Shown: piece by piece, positions 35,430 through 45,476 of the stretch | How positions within the stretch are numbered: the first letter of the stretch is position 1 | Layout of the letters: each line of letters starts with the position of its first letter | Assembly (NCBI RefSeq): GCF_026015985.1 | Contig: NZ_CP110389.1 | Coordinates: 1,396,001 to 1,460,000 of the forward strand | Reading direction: 5' to 3' | DNA: 64,000 bases | From: Rhodopseudomonas sp. P2A-2r | Lineage (GTDB): Bacteria > Pseudomonadota > Alphaproteobacteria > Rhizobiales > Xanthobacteraceae | Made by a program: the position numbers and the translations under genes | Notes under the pieces: model-generated | Database searches by the model: none | What the model was told of the DNA's origin: nothing | What the model saw: only the letters and a program-made list of their open reading frames with translations

Positions 35430-35602
35430 TCGTCGTCACCGTTTCCACCGCGCGCTGCCGATATCCGAGGTGCCGCCTGCTACGGCACAGCTGGTCCGCT
35501 GACGAGCGAGCCTCGGGGTATTGCTGCAGGCGTTCGGTCCTCCATCGAGGCTCGCCTTAAAGGCCCGCTCCTCGTGACCAATTTTTTACTCATGGCGGCG
35601 CC

Positions 35603-36706
35603 TCATTCGCTCGCCATCTGTGCGACATCGTCGGCGATGGCCAGCGATGCGGTGAGCCCCGGCGATTCGATGCCGAACAGGTTGATCAATCCGCTGACGC
35701 CGTGGGCCTTCGGTCCCTGGATCATGAAATCCTGCACCGCCACGGCCGGCGGCACGATCTTCGGCCGCATCCCCGAATAGCTCGGCATCAATGCACCATC
35801 GGGCAGCGCCGGCCAGTAGCGCCGGATCGCCGGATAGAAGCGCTCGGCGCGGGCCGGGTCGACCACGTAGTCGATGCGATCGACCCACTCCACGTCGGGA
35901 CCGAAGCGGGCCTGTCCCGCAAGGTCGAGCGTGAGGTGAACGCCGAGCCCGCCGGGCTCCGGCACCGGATAGATCAGCCGCGAGAACGGCGCCTTGGCAC
36001 TGCAGCTGAAATAGTTGCCCTTCGCCAGATAGGCGGTCGGCACCTTGTCGAGCGGCATGCCGGTGAGACGGCGTGCGATGGCCGGCGCGGACAGGCCGGC
36101 GGAATTGATCAGCAGGTCGCAGCCAAGCTGCATCGGTGCGTCGCCGCCGACCTCCAGCACAAAGCCGTCGGCCGTGACCATGCCGCTGTCCAGTGGCGCG
36201 AGGAACGCAAAGGCCGCACCGGCGGCCTCGGCGTCGCCGCGCAGCGCCAGCATGTAGGCATGGCTGTCGATGATGCCGGTGGATGGCGACAGCAGCGCCG
36301 CCTCGCAGCGCAACGCCGGCTCCAGGGCGCGCGCGTCCGCCCCGCTCAGCAGAGTGAGGTCATCGACGCCATTGGTCTCGGCATGGGACCGGATCGCGCC
36401 GAGCCGGTCGACCTCGGCGGCGGAGGTGGCCACGATCAGCTTGCCGGAGTTGCGGTGCGGAATGCCATGGTCGCGGCAATAGGCGTACAGAGCGCGCCTG
36501 CCCTGGACACACAGCCGGGCCATTCGGCTGCCGGCCGGATAGTAGATTCCGGCGTGAATGACCTCGCTGTTGCGCGACGAGGTCACGGTGCCGATGGCGT
36601 CGGCCGCCTCCAGCACGATGACCTCGCGGCCCGCTTGCGCCAGCTTTCGGGCGATCGCAAGGCCGACCACACCGGCGCCGATCACGATACACTCAACCCT
36701 GTCCAT
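35603..36706 (-). CDS. lhgO: FAD-dependent oxidoreductase, L-2-hydroxyglutarate oxidase-like
   Basis: A 367-residue DAO-fold flavoprotein. The FAD dinucleotide-binding motif is [21 protein letters not shown] at the N terminus. [27 protein letters not shown] is the signature of the LhgO/YgaF group, and the C-terminal [20 protein letters not shown] completes the FAD site. By family it oxidises L-2-hydroxyglutarate to 2-oxoglutarate, passing electrons to quinone. Substrate is not proven. Confidence 0.88.
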   Translation of the reverse strand: MDRVECIVIGAGVVGLAIARKLAQAGREVIVLEAADAIGTVTSSRNSEVIHAGIYYPAGSRMARLCVQGRRALYAYCRDHGIPHRNSGKLIVATSAAEVDRLGAIRSHAETNGVDDLTLLSGADARALEPALRCEAALLSPSTGIIDSHAYMLALRGDAEAAGAAFAFLAPLDSGMVTADGFVLEVGGDAPMQLGCDLLINSAGLSAPAIARRLTGMPLDKVPTAYLAKGNYFSCSAKAPFSRLIYPVPEPGGLGVHLTLDLAGQARFGPDVEWVDRIDYVVDPARAERFYPAIRRYWPALPDGALMPSYSGMRPKIVPPAVAVQDFMIQGPKAHGVSGLINLFGIESPGLTASLAIADDVAQMASE

Positions 36707-36906
36707 CGCAGTCCTGTGTCCGCTTGCGAACTATCAAACGTAGTCGCATGCGCTTGATCCCATTCAGCTTCCGCAGCTTAGCGAATCGTTAGGCATGCCA
36801 GTCGAATACCGTCGGAACCGCCACATTCGACGGTTGTAAACGTATCCGTTTACCGGATTCCAACACATCTCGCCGGAAACTGCGGCTGCGCATACGCGGG
36901 TGTGGA

Positions 36907-39249
36907 ATGGCTGGCAAGACTTTGCTTAGGACCTGGCTCAAGACTTGTCTCAAGACTCGGCTGACTGGCGGGAAGGCGCTGACTCCGGCGGTCGTCGTGG
37001 CGTGTCTGACTGGCCTTGCGCTGACTGGCAACGCGGCCTTCGCGGCGACCCGGTTCGCCCCGCCTGACTACATCGGCTCGCTCGATCCGAATCTGATCTG
37101 GGAGATCCTGCTCGGCGGTTTTGTCGTGCTGTCCTTCCTGGCCGCGGTGGTGGTCTGGGTGGTGTCGGCGTTTCGCCGCGTGCAGCGGCAGCAATTGCGG
37201 CGCGACACCTTTGTCAGTTCGGCGTTCAACCATCTCGGTCAGGGTGTGGTGATCCTCGATGCCGACCGGCGCCTGCTGTTCTGCAACGAACGCTATCTCG
37301 ACATCTACGGCCTGAAACGCTCGGAGATATTCAAAGGCATCACCTCCACAGGGCTGCGCGAGTTGCGCAGCGCCCGCGGCACGCTGGATGCGGAATCCGT
37401 GGAATTTTTCGCGCACCCGATGCCGAAGGGGAGTTTTGTTGCGACCTTGCCCGACGCGCGGTCGGTGGTCGTCAAGGTCAACCCGCTGCCAAACGGCGGC
37501 TTCATCGGCATCCATGAGGAATGCACCGAGCAGCGCAAGCTGGCGCAAGAGCTCGAAAGCACCAAGAAATTCCTCGAGATGGTCGTCGACAACATTCCGG
37601 TGGCGTTGATCGTCCAGAACGTAGAGGACGGCCGCTACCTGCTCGCCAACCGCGGCTCCGAGGCGGTCATCAATCGTCGGCGCGAGGACATTACCGGGTT
37701 GACCACCGAGGATATCTTCAACGCCAGGGAAGCCAAGCTGATCGTCAGCCGTGATCAGGCCGCGATCCACAAGCGCGGCATGATTTCCGAAGAGCATCCG
37801 ATCAGCACCGAAGCCGGGTTGCGGCTGTTCCTGACCCGCCGGGTCACGGTGCTCGGCGATGGTGGCGCGCCGCAATATCTCATCAAGACCTATGAGGACG
37901 TGACCGACCGGCGCCAGACCGAAGCGCGCATGGCCCACATGGCCTATCACGATGGCCTCACCGACCTGCCGAACCGCCCGGCCTTCATGCAGGCGCTGGC
38001 GCAGATGATCGAGGCCTGCGGCAACGTCGCCGAGGAATTTGCGGTGCTGTCGATCGATGTCGACGGCCTCAAGGAGATCAACGACGTGTTCGGCTATGCG
38101 ATCGGCGACAAGGTGCTGATCGAGGTCGGGCAGCGGATCCAGGGTGCGGCGGGTGGCGGCGTTGTGGCACGGCTCGGCGGCGACGAATTCGGACTGATCA
38201 TCGACGGCAAGCAGCCGCAGGGTGGCCGCGCCATCGCCGAGCGCATTGCCGAACTGCTCGGTCACCAGTTTTCCATCGACGGCAAGTCGGTGCACGCCGG
38301 CGTCACCATCGGCATCTCGCTGTTCCCTCGCGACGGCACCGATGCCGCGGCGCTGCTCGCCAATGCCGGCGCCGCCCTGTTCCGCGCCAAGGCGACCTCC
38401 CGCGGCTCTATCAGCATCTTCGAACCGGAGATGGACCAGCAACTGCGCGACCGCCGGTTGCTGCATCAGGACCTCTCGGCGGCAATCCACAACGGCGAAT
38501 TGTCGCTGCACTACCAGCCGCAGGCCCGGGCCGGCCAGACCGTTGTCGATGACGACATCACCGGCTTCGAAGCTCTGGCGCGCTGGATCCATCCGAGCCG
38601 CGGCTTCGTGCCACCCGGCGAGTTCATTCCGCTGGCGGAGGAGAGTGGCCTGATCGTCGAGATGGGCGAGTGGATCCTGCGCCAGGCTTGCGTCGAGGCG
38701 GCGTCGTGGCCGGTGCCGCTGCAAATCGCCGTCAACCTGTCGCCGGCGCAGTTCATGCACGGCGACCTTGTCGGCCTGGTCCATTCGATCCTGTTCGACA
38801 CCGGGCTGCAGCCCGGGCGGCTCGAGCTGGAGATCACCGAGGGCGTGCTGATTGAGGATTTCGAGCGCGGTCTCGCACTGCTGCGCCGCCTCAAGGCACT
38901 GGGGGTGCGGATCTCGATGGACGATTTCGGCTCGGGCTACTCCTCGCTGACCTATCTTCAGGCCTTCCCGTTCGACAAGATCAAGATCGACCGCGCCTTC
39001 GTCACCAATCTCGGCCACAACCCGCAGTCGGCGGCGATCGTGCGTGCGGTGATCGGGCTTGGCCATGGCCTCGACGTCTCCATCGTCGCCGAAGGCGTCG
39101 AGACTCAGGAACAGCTGTCCTTTCTGGCCAAGGAAGGCTGCGACGGCGTGCAGGGCTATTTCATCGGCCGTCCGGCGCCGATCGGCCAGTATGCCGGCCT
39201 GATCGGCCGCGCGCCGGCAGTCCGCGACGTCGAGCGCAAGGCAGGCTGA
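36907..39249 (+). CDS. membrane-anchored PAS-GGDEF-EAL protein
   Basis: A 780-residue c-di-GMP protein: short N-terminal hydrophobic stretch, one transmembrane helix (residues ~65-90), two PAS-like domains, then GGDEF with intact RLGGDEFGLIID and a complete EAL domain (EALARW, DDFGSGYSSLTYL, VAEGVET). No RxxD I-site precedes the GGDEF. Whether it makes or breaks c-di-GMP in the cell is not predictable, but the EAL metal ligands seen suggest an active phosphodiesterase. It stands upstream of, but apart from, the Pot-like transporter. Confidence 0.9.
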   Translation: MAGKTLLRTWLKTCLKTRLTGGKALTPAVVVACLTGLALTGNAAFAATRFAPPDYIGSLDPNLIWEILLGGFVVLSFLAAVVVWVVSAFRRVQRQQLRRDTFVSSAFNHLGQGVVILDADRRLLFCNERYLDIYGLKRSEIFKGITSTGLRELRSARGTLDAESVEFFAHPMPKGSFVATLPDARSVVVKVNPLPNGGFIGIHEECTEQRKLAQELESTKKFLEMVVDNIPVALIVQNVEDGRYLLANRGSEAVINRRREDITGLTTEDIFNAREAKLIVSRDQAAIHKRGMISEEHPISTEAGLRLFLTRRVTVLGDGGAPQYLIKTYEDVTDRRQTEARMAHMAYHDGLTDLPNRPAFMQALAQMIEACGNVAEEFAVLSIDVDGLKEINDVFGYAIGDKVLIEVGQRIQGAAGGGVVARLGGDEFGLIIDGKQPQGGRAIAERIAELLGHQFSIDGKSVHAGVTIGISLFPRDGTDAAALLANAGAALFRAKATSRGSISIFEPEMDQQLRDRRLLHQDLSAAIHNGELSLHYQPQARAGQTVVDDDITGFEALARWIHPSRGFVPPGEFIPLAEESGLIVEMGEWILRQACVEAASWPVPLQIAVNLSPAQFMHGDLVGLVHSILFDTGLQPGRLELEITEGVLIEDFERGLALLRRLKALGVRISMDDFGSGYSSLTYLQAFPFDKIKIDRAFVTNLGHNPQSAAIVRAVIGLGHGLDVSIVAEGVETQEQLSFLAKEGCDGVQGYFIGRPAPIGQYAGLIGRAPAVRDVERKAG

Positions 39250-39350
39250 GCGAAGGCTCCGCTCCGTCCCAGGCGAAAACGCGGGGAAGGCTTCCGAGTG
39301 CCATTGCGAGCACGGTTGAGCCCGCGCGGTTCCGCCGCTAGCGTGCGGCC

Positions 39351-40517
39351 ATGACATCGAGAGAACTCATCAGCGACGACCTCGCCGCAGCCCCGGCGCC
39401 GGCCATCGCATTTCCGACCCCGCTGCTGCGCATCGATGCGGTGACCAAGACATTCGGCGGCTTCACCGCCGTCGACGGCCTGTCGCTCGACATCAAGGCC
39501 GGCGAGTTTTTCGCGCTGCTGGGGCCGTCGGGCTGCGGCAAGACCACGCTGCTGCGCATGCTGGCGGGCTTCGAGACGCCGGATGCCGGCACCATCCTGC
39601 TCGACGGCGCCGACATGGCGCCGGTGTTGCCGCATCAGCGGCCGGTCAACATGATGTTCCAGAACTACGCGCTGTTTCCGCACCTCAACGTGCGCGACAA
39701 TATCGGCTTCGGCCTCAAGCGCGCCGGCCTGTCGCGCGCCGAGATCGACGTCCGCGTCGCCGAAATGGTGGCGCTGGTGGAGCTTGGCGGGCTGGAGAAG
39801 CGCAAGCCCGATCAATTGTCCGGCGGGCAGAAGCAGCGGGTGGCGCTGGCCCGGGCGCTGGCGCGGCGGCCGCAACTGCTGCTGCTCGACGAGCCCTTGG
39901 CAGCGCTCGACAAGAAACTGCGCGAAAGCACCCAGCGCCAGCTCATGGCGCTGCAGCGCCGGCTCGGCACCACCTTCGTCATCGTCACCCACGACCAGGA
40001 AGAGGCCATGACCATGGCCGACCGCATCGGCGTGATGAAGAACGGGCGGCTCGAACAGGTGGCGACGCCGCGGCAGCTCTACGAGGCGCCGGCGTCGCGC
40101 TGGGTCGCCGGCTTCGTCGGCGACATCAATTTGTTCGAGGGCGAGGTGACCTGGCATGACGAACATCGCGTCACCGTCACCACGCCGGACGCCGGCGGCA
40201 TTTCCGCAGCAGAGCCGCGCCAGCCTTTGGCGGGCAAGGCGGCCTGCGTCGCCATCCGGCCGGAAAAGATCCGGCTGTCGCGGCGCGGCCCGGCATCGGA
40301 TGCCGGTCACAGCGTCGCGATGAACCGGCTCGACGGAGTGGTCAGCGATATCAGCTATCTCGGCGGCGTCTCGGTGTACCAGATCAAGCTCGATCGCGGT
40401 GCGACGTTGCGCGCGGCTCTGGCCAACACCACACGGCTCGACGTCGATGCCTATCCGGTCGGCGAACGCGTGGTGGCGTGGTTCACGCCCGACGATTGCG
40501 TGGTGCTGGAGCCATGA
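39351..40517 (+). CDS. polyamine-type ABC transporter ATP-binding protein (PotG-like)
   Basis: A 388-residue ATPase with Walker A GPSGCGKTT, signature LSGGQKQR, Walker B LLLLDEP, switch His in VTHDQEEA and a C-terminal TOBE domain (CVAIRPEKIRLS). By family it powers spermidine/putrescine uptake. The stop overlaps the permease start as ATGA. No substrate-binding protein gene is next to it, so the specificity is inferred. Confidence 0.9.
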   Translation: MTSRELISDDLAAAPAPAIAFPTPLLRIDAVTKTFGGFTAVDGLSLDIKAGEFFALLGPSGCGKTTLLRMLAGFETPDAGTILLDGADMAPVLPHQRPVNMMFQNYALFPHLNVRDNIGFGLKRAGLSRAEIDVRVAEMVALVELGGLEKRKPDQLSGGQKQRVALARALARRPQLLLLDEPLAALDKKLRESTQRQLMALQRRLGTTFVIVTHDQEEAMTMADRIGVMKNGRLEQVATPRQLYEAPASRWVAGFVGDINLFEGEVTWHDEHRVTVTTPDAGGISAAEPRQPLAGKAACVAIRPEKIRLSRRGPASDAGHSVAMNRLDGVVSDISYLGGVSVYQIKLDRGATLRAALANTTRLDVDAYPVGERVVAWFTPDDCVVLEP

Positions 40518-41422
40518 GCGCGCGCGACCTGTTCACGCGTCCGGCGCGTTGGGCCTCGACCGCGCCCTATGGCTGGATGGTGCTGTTCTTCCTGCTGCCG
40601 TTCGGCTTCGTGCTGAAGATCAGCCTGTCGCAGACCGCGGTGACGCAGCCGCCCTATCTGCCGCAGTTCGATCTCACCGATCCCGCCGGGCTGAAGGCGG
40701 CGTTCGCCATGCTGTCGCTGGACAACTTTCGCCTCTTGCTGTCGGACAGTCTCTATCTCGCGTCATATCTGCGCAGCGTGATGGTTGCGCTGGTCTCCAC
40801 TGCCATCCTGCTGTGCATTGGCTATCCCGTCGCCTATGCCATGGCGCGGCTGCCGCAGCGCTGGCAGAGCGTGGCGATGCTGCTGGTGATCGTGCCGTTC
40901 TGGACCTCCTTCCTGATCCGCATCTATGCCTGGATCAATATCCTGCAGCACGACGGCCTGCTCAACCAGGTGCTGCTGGCGCTGCACATCGTCTCTGCAC
41001 CCGTGGTGTGGCTGTCCACCGACCGCGCGATGATCCTCGGCATGGTCTATTCCTACCTGCCGTTCATGATCCTGCCGCTCTATGCGACGCTGTCGAAGCT
41101 CGACGACGCGCTGCTGGAGGCTGCCTCCGACCTCGGGGCCTCGCGCACCGATGCGTTCTGGCTGGTGACATTTCCGCTGTCGCTGCGCGGCGTGTTCGCC
41201 GGCGTGCTGCTGTGCTTCATTCCCATCGTCGGCGAATTCGTGATCCCGGACCTGCTGGCCGGCTCGGAGTCGCTGATGATCGGCCAGACGCTGTGGCTGG
41301 AATTCTTCACCAACCGCGACTGGCCGGTGGCTTCGGCGACGGCCATCGTGCTGCTGGCGCTGCTGCTGCTGCCACTGCTGGTCTACGACCGGTTGCAGCG
41401 CGGTGTGCTGGAGGCAAAGTGA
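40514..41422 (+). CDS. polyamine-type ABC transporter permease (PotH-like)
   Basis: A 302-residue permease with six helices and the EAA loop (LDDALLEAASDLGASRTDAFWLVTFPL). The N-terminal YGWMVLFFLLPFGFVLKISL is typical of PotB/PotH. The start ATG overlaps the ATPase stop. A dispersed repeat follows before the second permease. Confidence 0.9.
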   Translation: MSARDLFTRPARWASTAPYGWMVLFFLLPFGFVLKISLSQTAVTQPPYLPQFDLTDPAGLKAAFAMLSLDNFRLLLSDSLYLASYLRSVMVALVSTAILLCIGYPVAYAMARLPQRWQSVAMLLVIVPFWTSFLIRIYAWINILQHDGLLNQVLLALHIVSAPVVWLSTDRAMILGMVYSYLPFMILPLYATLSKLDDALLEAASDLGASRTDAFWLVTFPLSLRGVFAGVLLCFIPIVGEFVIPDLLAGSESLMIGQTLWLEFFTNRDWPVASATAIVLLALLLLPLLVYDRLQRGVLEAK

Positions 41423-41456
41423 TGGTGAGGTTTGCCGTTGCCATGCGCGCCGTGCG

Positions 41457-41597
41457 CTCCCTCCCCCCGAGCGCAGCGAAGGGTGGGGAGGGCCGGGGTG
41501 GGGGCGCCACACGTACAGCTTTCCATGTTGCGCCCCCACCCTCGACCCTCCCGCCACGCGCAGCTTCGCTGCGCGCGGGGAGGGGAGAAGGTGGGGC
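41457..41597. repeat. dispersed GC-rich repeat, family A-like, inside the transporter operon
   Basis: CCCTCCCCCCGAGCGCAGCG ... GGGGAGGGG modules with a GCGCAGCTTCGCTGCGC hairpin, resembling the copies at 8398 and 45623. It separates the two permease genes, which are normally adjacent or overlapping. Confidence 0.65.
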
Positions 41598-41602
41598 CGC
41601 TC

Positions 41603-42418
41603 ATGACCGCGCGCACCCTCGGCCTGTCCCGCTTCAACGCCGTCTCGCTGGCGCTCGGCCTCGCCTTTCTCTATCTGCCCATCGTCATCCTGGTGATCTA
41701 TTCCTTCAACGCTTCCAGGCTGGTGACGGTGTGGGGCGGCTGGTCGACGCGCTGGTACACCGAGTTCTTCCACGATCAGGCGATGCTCGATGCGGCCTGG
41801 ATGAGTCTGCGCGTCGGCGCGGTGTCGGCGACGGTGGCGACGCTGCTCGGCACGCTGGCGGCCATCGCGCTATCGCGCGGCGCGGGGTTTCGCGGCCGCA
41901 CGCTGATGTCCGGGATGCTCTACGCACCATTGGTGATGCCGGAAGTGATCACCGGCCTGTCGCTGCTGCTGCTGTTCGTCGCCATCGATGCCGGCCGCGG
42001 CTTCTGGACCGTGACCATTGCGCATACCACGCTGACCATGTGCTTCGTCGTGGTCGTCGTGCAGTCCCGGCTCGCCGGTCTCGACCGCAGCTATGAGGAA
42101 GCGGCGATGGATCTCGGCCGCGATCCGGTGCGGGCGTTCATTGCGGTGACGTTGCCGCTGATCGCGCCGGCCATCGCCGCGGGCTGGCTGCTGGCCTTCA
42201 CGCTGTCACTCGACGATCTCGTCATCGCCAGCTTCACCACCGGGCCGGGCTCGTCGACGCTGCCGATCCGGATCTATTCGGAGGTGCGGCTCGGCGTGAA
42301 GCCGGAGATCAATGCGATCTGCACGCTGATCGTCGGCTTCATCGCGGTGCTGATCGTCGCGGCTTCGCTGGCGTCGAAGCTGTCGAGTGCGAGGGGTGAG
42401 AGCGCGGCGCCGCTCTAG
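41603..42418 (+). CDS. polyamine-type ABC transporter permease (PotI-like)
   Basis: A 271-residue permease with six helices and an EAA loop (YEEAAMDLGRDPVRAFIAVTLPL). LAFLYLPIVILVIYSFNAS at the N terminus is typical of PotC/PotI. The ATG at 41603 follows GGAGAAGG-like sequence from the repeat; a longer reading back to 41432 only translates the repeat and is rejected. Confidence 0.9.
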   Translation: MTARTLGLSRFNAVSLALGLAFLYLPIVILVIYSFNASRLVTVWGGWSTRWYTEFFHDQAMLDAAWMSLRVGAVSATVATLLGTLAAIALSRGAGFRGRTLMSGMLYAPLVMPEVITGLSLLLLFVAIDAGRGFWTVTIAHTTLTMCFVVVVVQSRLAGLDRSYEEAAMDLGRDPVRAFIAVTLPLIAPAIAAGWLLAFTLSLDDLVIASFTTGPGSSTLPIRIYSEVRLGVKPEINAICTLIVGFIAVLIVAASLASKLSSARGESAAPL

Positions 42419-42464
42419 TATCCGGTCGAGACCGCGATCGCTCCGCTTTTGGCCGGCAGCTGCC

Positions 42465-43487
42465 TCACTTGTCCGGAGCGACGGTCGGCATCGCTTCAAA
42501 CAATGCCACTGCTGCGTCCGCTGCGTGCTGATGGATCGCCGCGCGGTCGACACCGGGCGCATCGACGCAGTTCGGCGGAGAATCGCGGCGGCCGGCATCG
42601 GTGGCCTCGGGCAGGAAGATGTAGTGCCCGACATCTGCCGGCAGCACGTCGAGTACGCTGGCGCGCAGCCGCGGATGCAGCCACCGGGCGGCAGGCAGTG
42701 CGGGGTCGGCACCGCCGACGATGATGCGTGCGGGGGTATCGATGACTGTAAGGCTCGCCGCGTTGAACCCTAGCAATCCGCGTCCTGGCGCCAGCAGCAG
42801 CGCCGCCTTCAGGCGCGGATCGCGGTAGTCGTTCGACATGCGCGCCCAGGATTCGCGAAAGACCGCGCTACTCTCAAGCAGGCCGGGGAGGTGATCGGCG
42901 AGGTCGGGAAATTCCGGCACGCCCCGAGCGGGGTTGGGATTGGCCGCGGAACGCTGGAAGCGCGAGGTTTCGGTGATCGCGCCGAGCAACGAAGCGACGG
43001 CGCAGCCGCCTAGCGAATAACCGGCAGCAAAGACGCGGTTCACATCGATGCGATCGGCGAACTCGCTGTGCGACACCATCCGGTCGAGCAGCACTGAGAG
43101 ATCGCGGGGGCGTTCCCACCAGCACAGAAATCCCTCGGCACGGTAGGGCTCGTTCAGCGTATTGCCGTGGTGAGCGACGCCGATGGCCATGAAACCGTAT
43201 TGCGCCAGCCGCCGCCCGAGCCAGCCGAGACCGAGCGCGCTGCCGCCGGTGCCGTGTGATAGCAGGACGAGCGGGAGGCGCTGCGGCGTGGCGCGCAACG
43301 CCGCATTCGCGGCCATCGGACCGATGCTATAGGTCGGAGCGGACCGCGGACCGAGCAGCCGTTCATGCGTGATGGCATCATCGGAGGCCGGATACCACGC
43401 AGTCCAGGCCAGCGGGCGCGGGCCATTGCCGTCCCAGTTCGGGCGGGCGGGATCTTCAAAGCGGCCTGTGCGATATCCAACTTTCAT
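42465..43487 (-). CDS. alpha/beta hydrolase family protein (dienelactone-hydrolase-like)
   Basis: A 340-residue hydrolase-fold protein: LPLVLLSHGTGGSALGLGWL for the oxyanion region, the nucleophile Ser in AAGYSLGGCAVASLL, acid in VGGADPALPA and the C-terminal His in VGHYIFLPE. The ATG at 43487 (MKVGYRTG) is preferred to a TTG at 43505. It resembles the platelet-activating-factor acetylhydrolase-like/isoform II group. Substrate unknown. Confidence 0.82.
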   Translation of the reverse strand: MKVGYRTGRFEDPARPNWDGNGPRPLAWTAWYPASDDAITHERLLGPRSAPTYSIGPMAANAALRATPQRLPLVLLSHGTGGSALGLGWLGRRLAQYGFMAIGVAHHGNTLNEPYRAEGFLCWWERPRDLSVLLDRMVSHSEFADRIDVNRVFAAGYSLGGCAVASLLGAITETSRFQRSAANPNPARGVPEFPDLADHLPGLLESSAVFRESWARMSNDYRDPRLKAALLLAPGRGLLGFNAASLTVIDTPARIIVGGADPALPAARWLHPRLRASVLDVLPADVGHYIFLPEATDAGRRDSPPNCVDAPGVDRAAIHQHAADAAVALFEAMPTVAPDK

Positions 43488-43532
43488 CGCGCCCAAGCGC
43501 CTCAATTTGTAGCCGGGCGATTGCGAATCGAC

Positions 43533-45476
43533 TCAATTCGACTTCGGTGCCGCATCCGCGGGGACTGCTGCCGCCGGCGCAGTCTCCGTCGGCACATCCG
43601 TCGCCGCCGCCGGCGCCTGCTTCGCGCCGCCGGTAAACCGCTCCAGCACCGAGCGCACCGCATCACGGGTCTTGCGATCCTTTACTGCGTCGAGCAGCGG
43701 TGCGGCGCCGGGCGAGCGGCGGATCAGGCTTTCCGGATCGGGGAAGATCAGCGGATCGTCCCATGGGCCCTGGATCACGAAGGGCAGGTCGAAGCCGCCT
43801 GTCGCGCTCGTTGAGGTCAGGCTGGCGACGCCTTTGAGGTCGTATTCCCTGGAGGGGACCGAGGCGGTGCCGGTCAGGCTCAACCGTGCGGTCGGGCCTT
43901 CGATGCGGATGTCCTGCGCGGTGGCGGTGCCGTCGTTGAACTTGACGGACATGTTGAGGGTCGTGAACGGCGTGTTGCCGGAGCGGAAATTGCCGCCGCC
44001 GGACAGCGGCCGGCGCTCCAGACGCTTCAGCAGCTGTTCGACATTGAAGCCGCTGATGGCGCCGTCATGGCCGGTCAGGGTGGCGGTGCCGTCGAGCGAC
44101 TGGACGAGGCCGAACGGGCTCGAGCCCGAGGCTTCCAGCGCCATGGTGAGATTGCCGCGGCCGGTCAGCTTGCTGATGCCGAACAGGTCGGAGGCCGTGG
44201 CCTGCAGGTCGACGTCGGTGAACTGGAACTGGGCCTTCACGTCCGCCACGGCGTCGGAATGCGCCACGCCGAACGAGCCGCGGACGATGCCGCCATACAT
44301 CTGCGCCTCGCCCACCGACAGCGCCAGCGTGCCGCCGCGCAGGTTGGCACCCAGCGCGGTGCGGCCGAGCACCGAGGAGCCGACGGTGACCTTGGCCGCC
44401 GACAGCCGCATGTCGAGGTCGGTGGTGGACAGCGCGTTGAGATCGAACAGCTGCCGGTTCCAGTCGCGCGCGCCGGAGGCCAGCAGCCTTACGGTGGAAA
44501 TGTAGGGGGTGAAGTCGAGCGCACCGGCGGCCAGCGTCGCCTGCAGGGTCTGGCGGCCGTTGTTGCTGTAGGTCATCACGCCCTCGGCGACATTGCCGTC
44601 GAGCTCGACATTGACGTTGGTCAGCGCCAGCGACGGCCCGACCAGGCTGGCGCGGGCCTTCAGCGCGAAGCGGCCGAAGCCGCCGGCGCCGGGCGGCGCC
44701 TGGCCGGCCCAGCGCAGCGCATTACGCAGCGACAGGTTGTCGGCGGTGAGGGTGCCTTCCATCATCAGGCTGGCGCGGTTGGCGACGGTACCGTCGAAGC
44801 CCAGCTTGATCGGCGCGCTGACCAGTCGCGCCTTCAGGCCGGAGCGGTCGCCGGACAAAGCGGCGACGAAGTCGCTGACGCTGAAGCTGCCGTCGACGCG
44901 CTCGCCGCGCCAGTCGAACTGGCCGGTGGCGGCAAACGAGCGCGAGATCGACGGCCAGGCCAGCGACAGGTCGATGTCGTCGAGCTTTTCGGTGTTGTGC
45001 GGGTCCTGGTAGCTCAGCGTGCCGTCCTGGATGCGGATCTCGGAGAACGACAGCGGATTGTCGGCGCCGGGCTTCATGGTCCGGGCGATGTTTTCGATGA
45101 ACGGCGTCCAGTTGCTGCCGCCGGCGCCGTCGCGGACCACGTGGATGCGTGGCCGCAGCATGATCATGTCGGCGATCTCGAAGCGCTGGGTCAGCAGCGG
45201 CAGCAGCCGCAGATTGGCGGTCAGCACGTCCACCGACAACGCCGGGTCGATCTCGCCGCCGCCCTTCAGGCCGACGTCATGGAACGAGATGTAGCTGCCG
45301 GGGAACACCGAGACGTCGACGCTGCCGTTGACCACCAGGTCGAGCCCGGTGACCGCGCGGATCTGGGCTTCCACGGCGTGGCGCAGAGCATCGCGGTTGA
45401 GCAGCCAGGACATGGCGAACAGCCCGATCAGCGCGACGCCAATGAGGGCCGCAACCGGCATCCCCAGGCGTTTCAT
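43533..45476 (-). CDS. AsmA family protein
   Basis: A 647-residue single-pass membrane protein: N-terminal anchor (PVAALIGVALIGLFAMSWLL), an AsmA N-terminal domain with the DVSVFPGSYISFHDVGLKG segment, a long beta-rich periplasmic region, and an AsmA_2-like C-terminal part (GNTPFTTLNMSVKFNDGTATAQDIRIEG). By family it bridges the membranes and helps lipid or outer-membrane assembly. The start is set at ATG 45476; TTG 45494 or ATG 45461 are alternatives. Confidence 0.88.
   Translation of the reverse strand: MKRLGMPVAALIGVALIGLFAMSWLLNRDALRHAVEAQIRAVTGLDLVVNGSVDVSVFPGSYISFHDVGLKGGGEIDPALSVDVLTANLRLLPLLTQRFEIADMIMLRPRIHVVRDGAGGSNWTPFIENIARTMKPGADNPLSFSEIRIQDGTLSYQDPHNTEKLDDIDLSLAWPSISRSFAATGQFDWRGERVDGSFSVSDFVAALSGDRSGLKARLVSAPIKLGFDGTVANRASLMMEGTLTADNLSLRNALRWAGQAPPGAGGFGRFALKARASLVGPSLALTNVNVELDGNVAEGVMTYSNNGRQTLQATLAAGALDFTPYISTVRLLASGARDWNRQLFDLNALSTTDLDMRLSAAKVTVGSSVLGRTALGANLRGGTLALSVGEAQMYGGIVRGSFGVAHSDAVADVKAQFQFTDVDLQATASDLFGISKLTGRGNLTMALEASGSSPFGLVQSLDGTATLTGHDGAISGFNVEQLLKRLERRPLSGGGNFRSGNTPFTTLNMSVKFNDGTATAQDIRIEGPTARLSLTGTASVPSREYDLKGVASLTSTSATGGFDLPFVIQGPWDDPLIFPDPESLIRRSPGAAPLLDAVKDRKTRDAVRSVLERFTGGAKQAPAAATDVPTETAPAAAVPADAAPKSN

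Noticed and set aside
41432..41602. N-terminal extension of the PotI-like permease
   Set aside because: It only translates the inserted repeat; ATG 41603 fits the family start.
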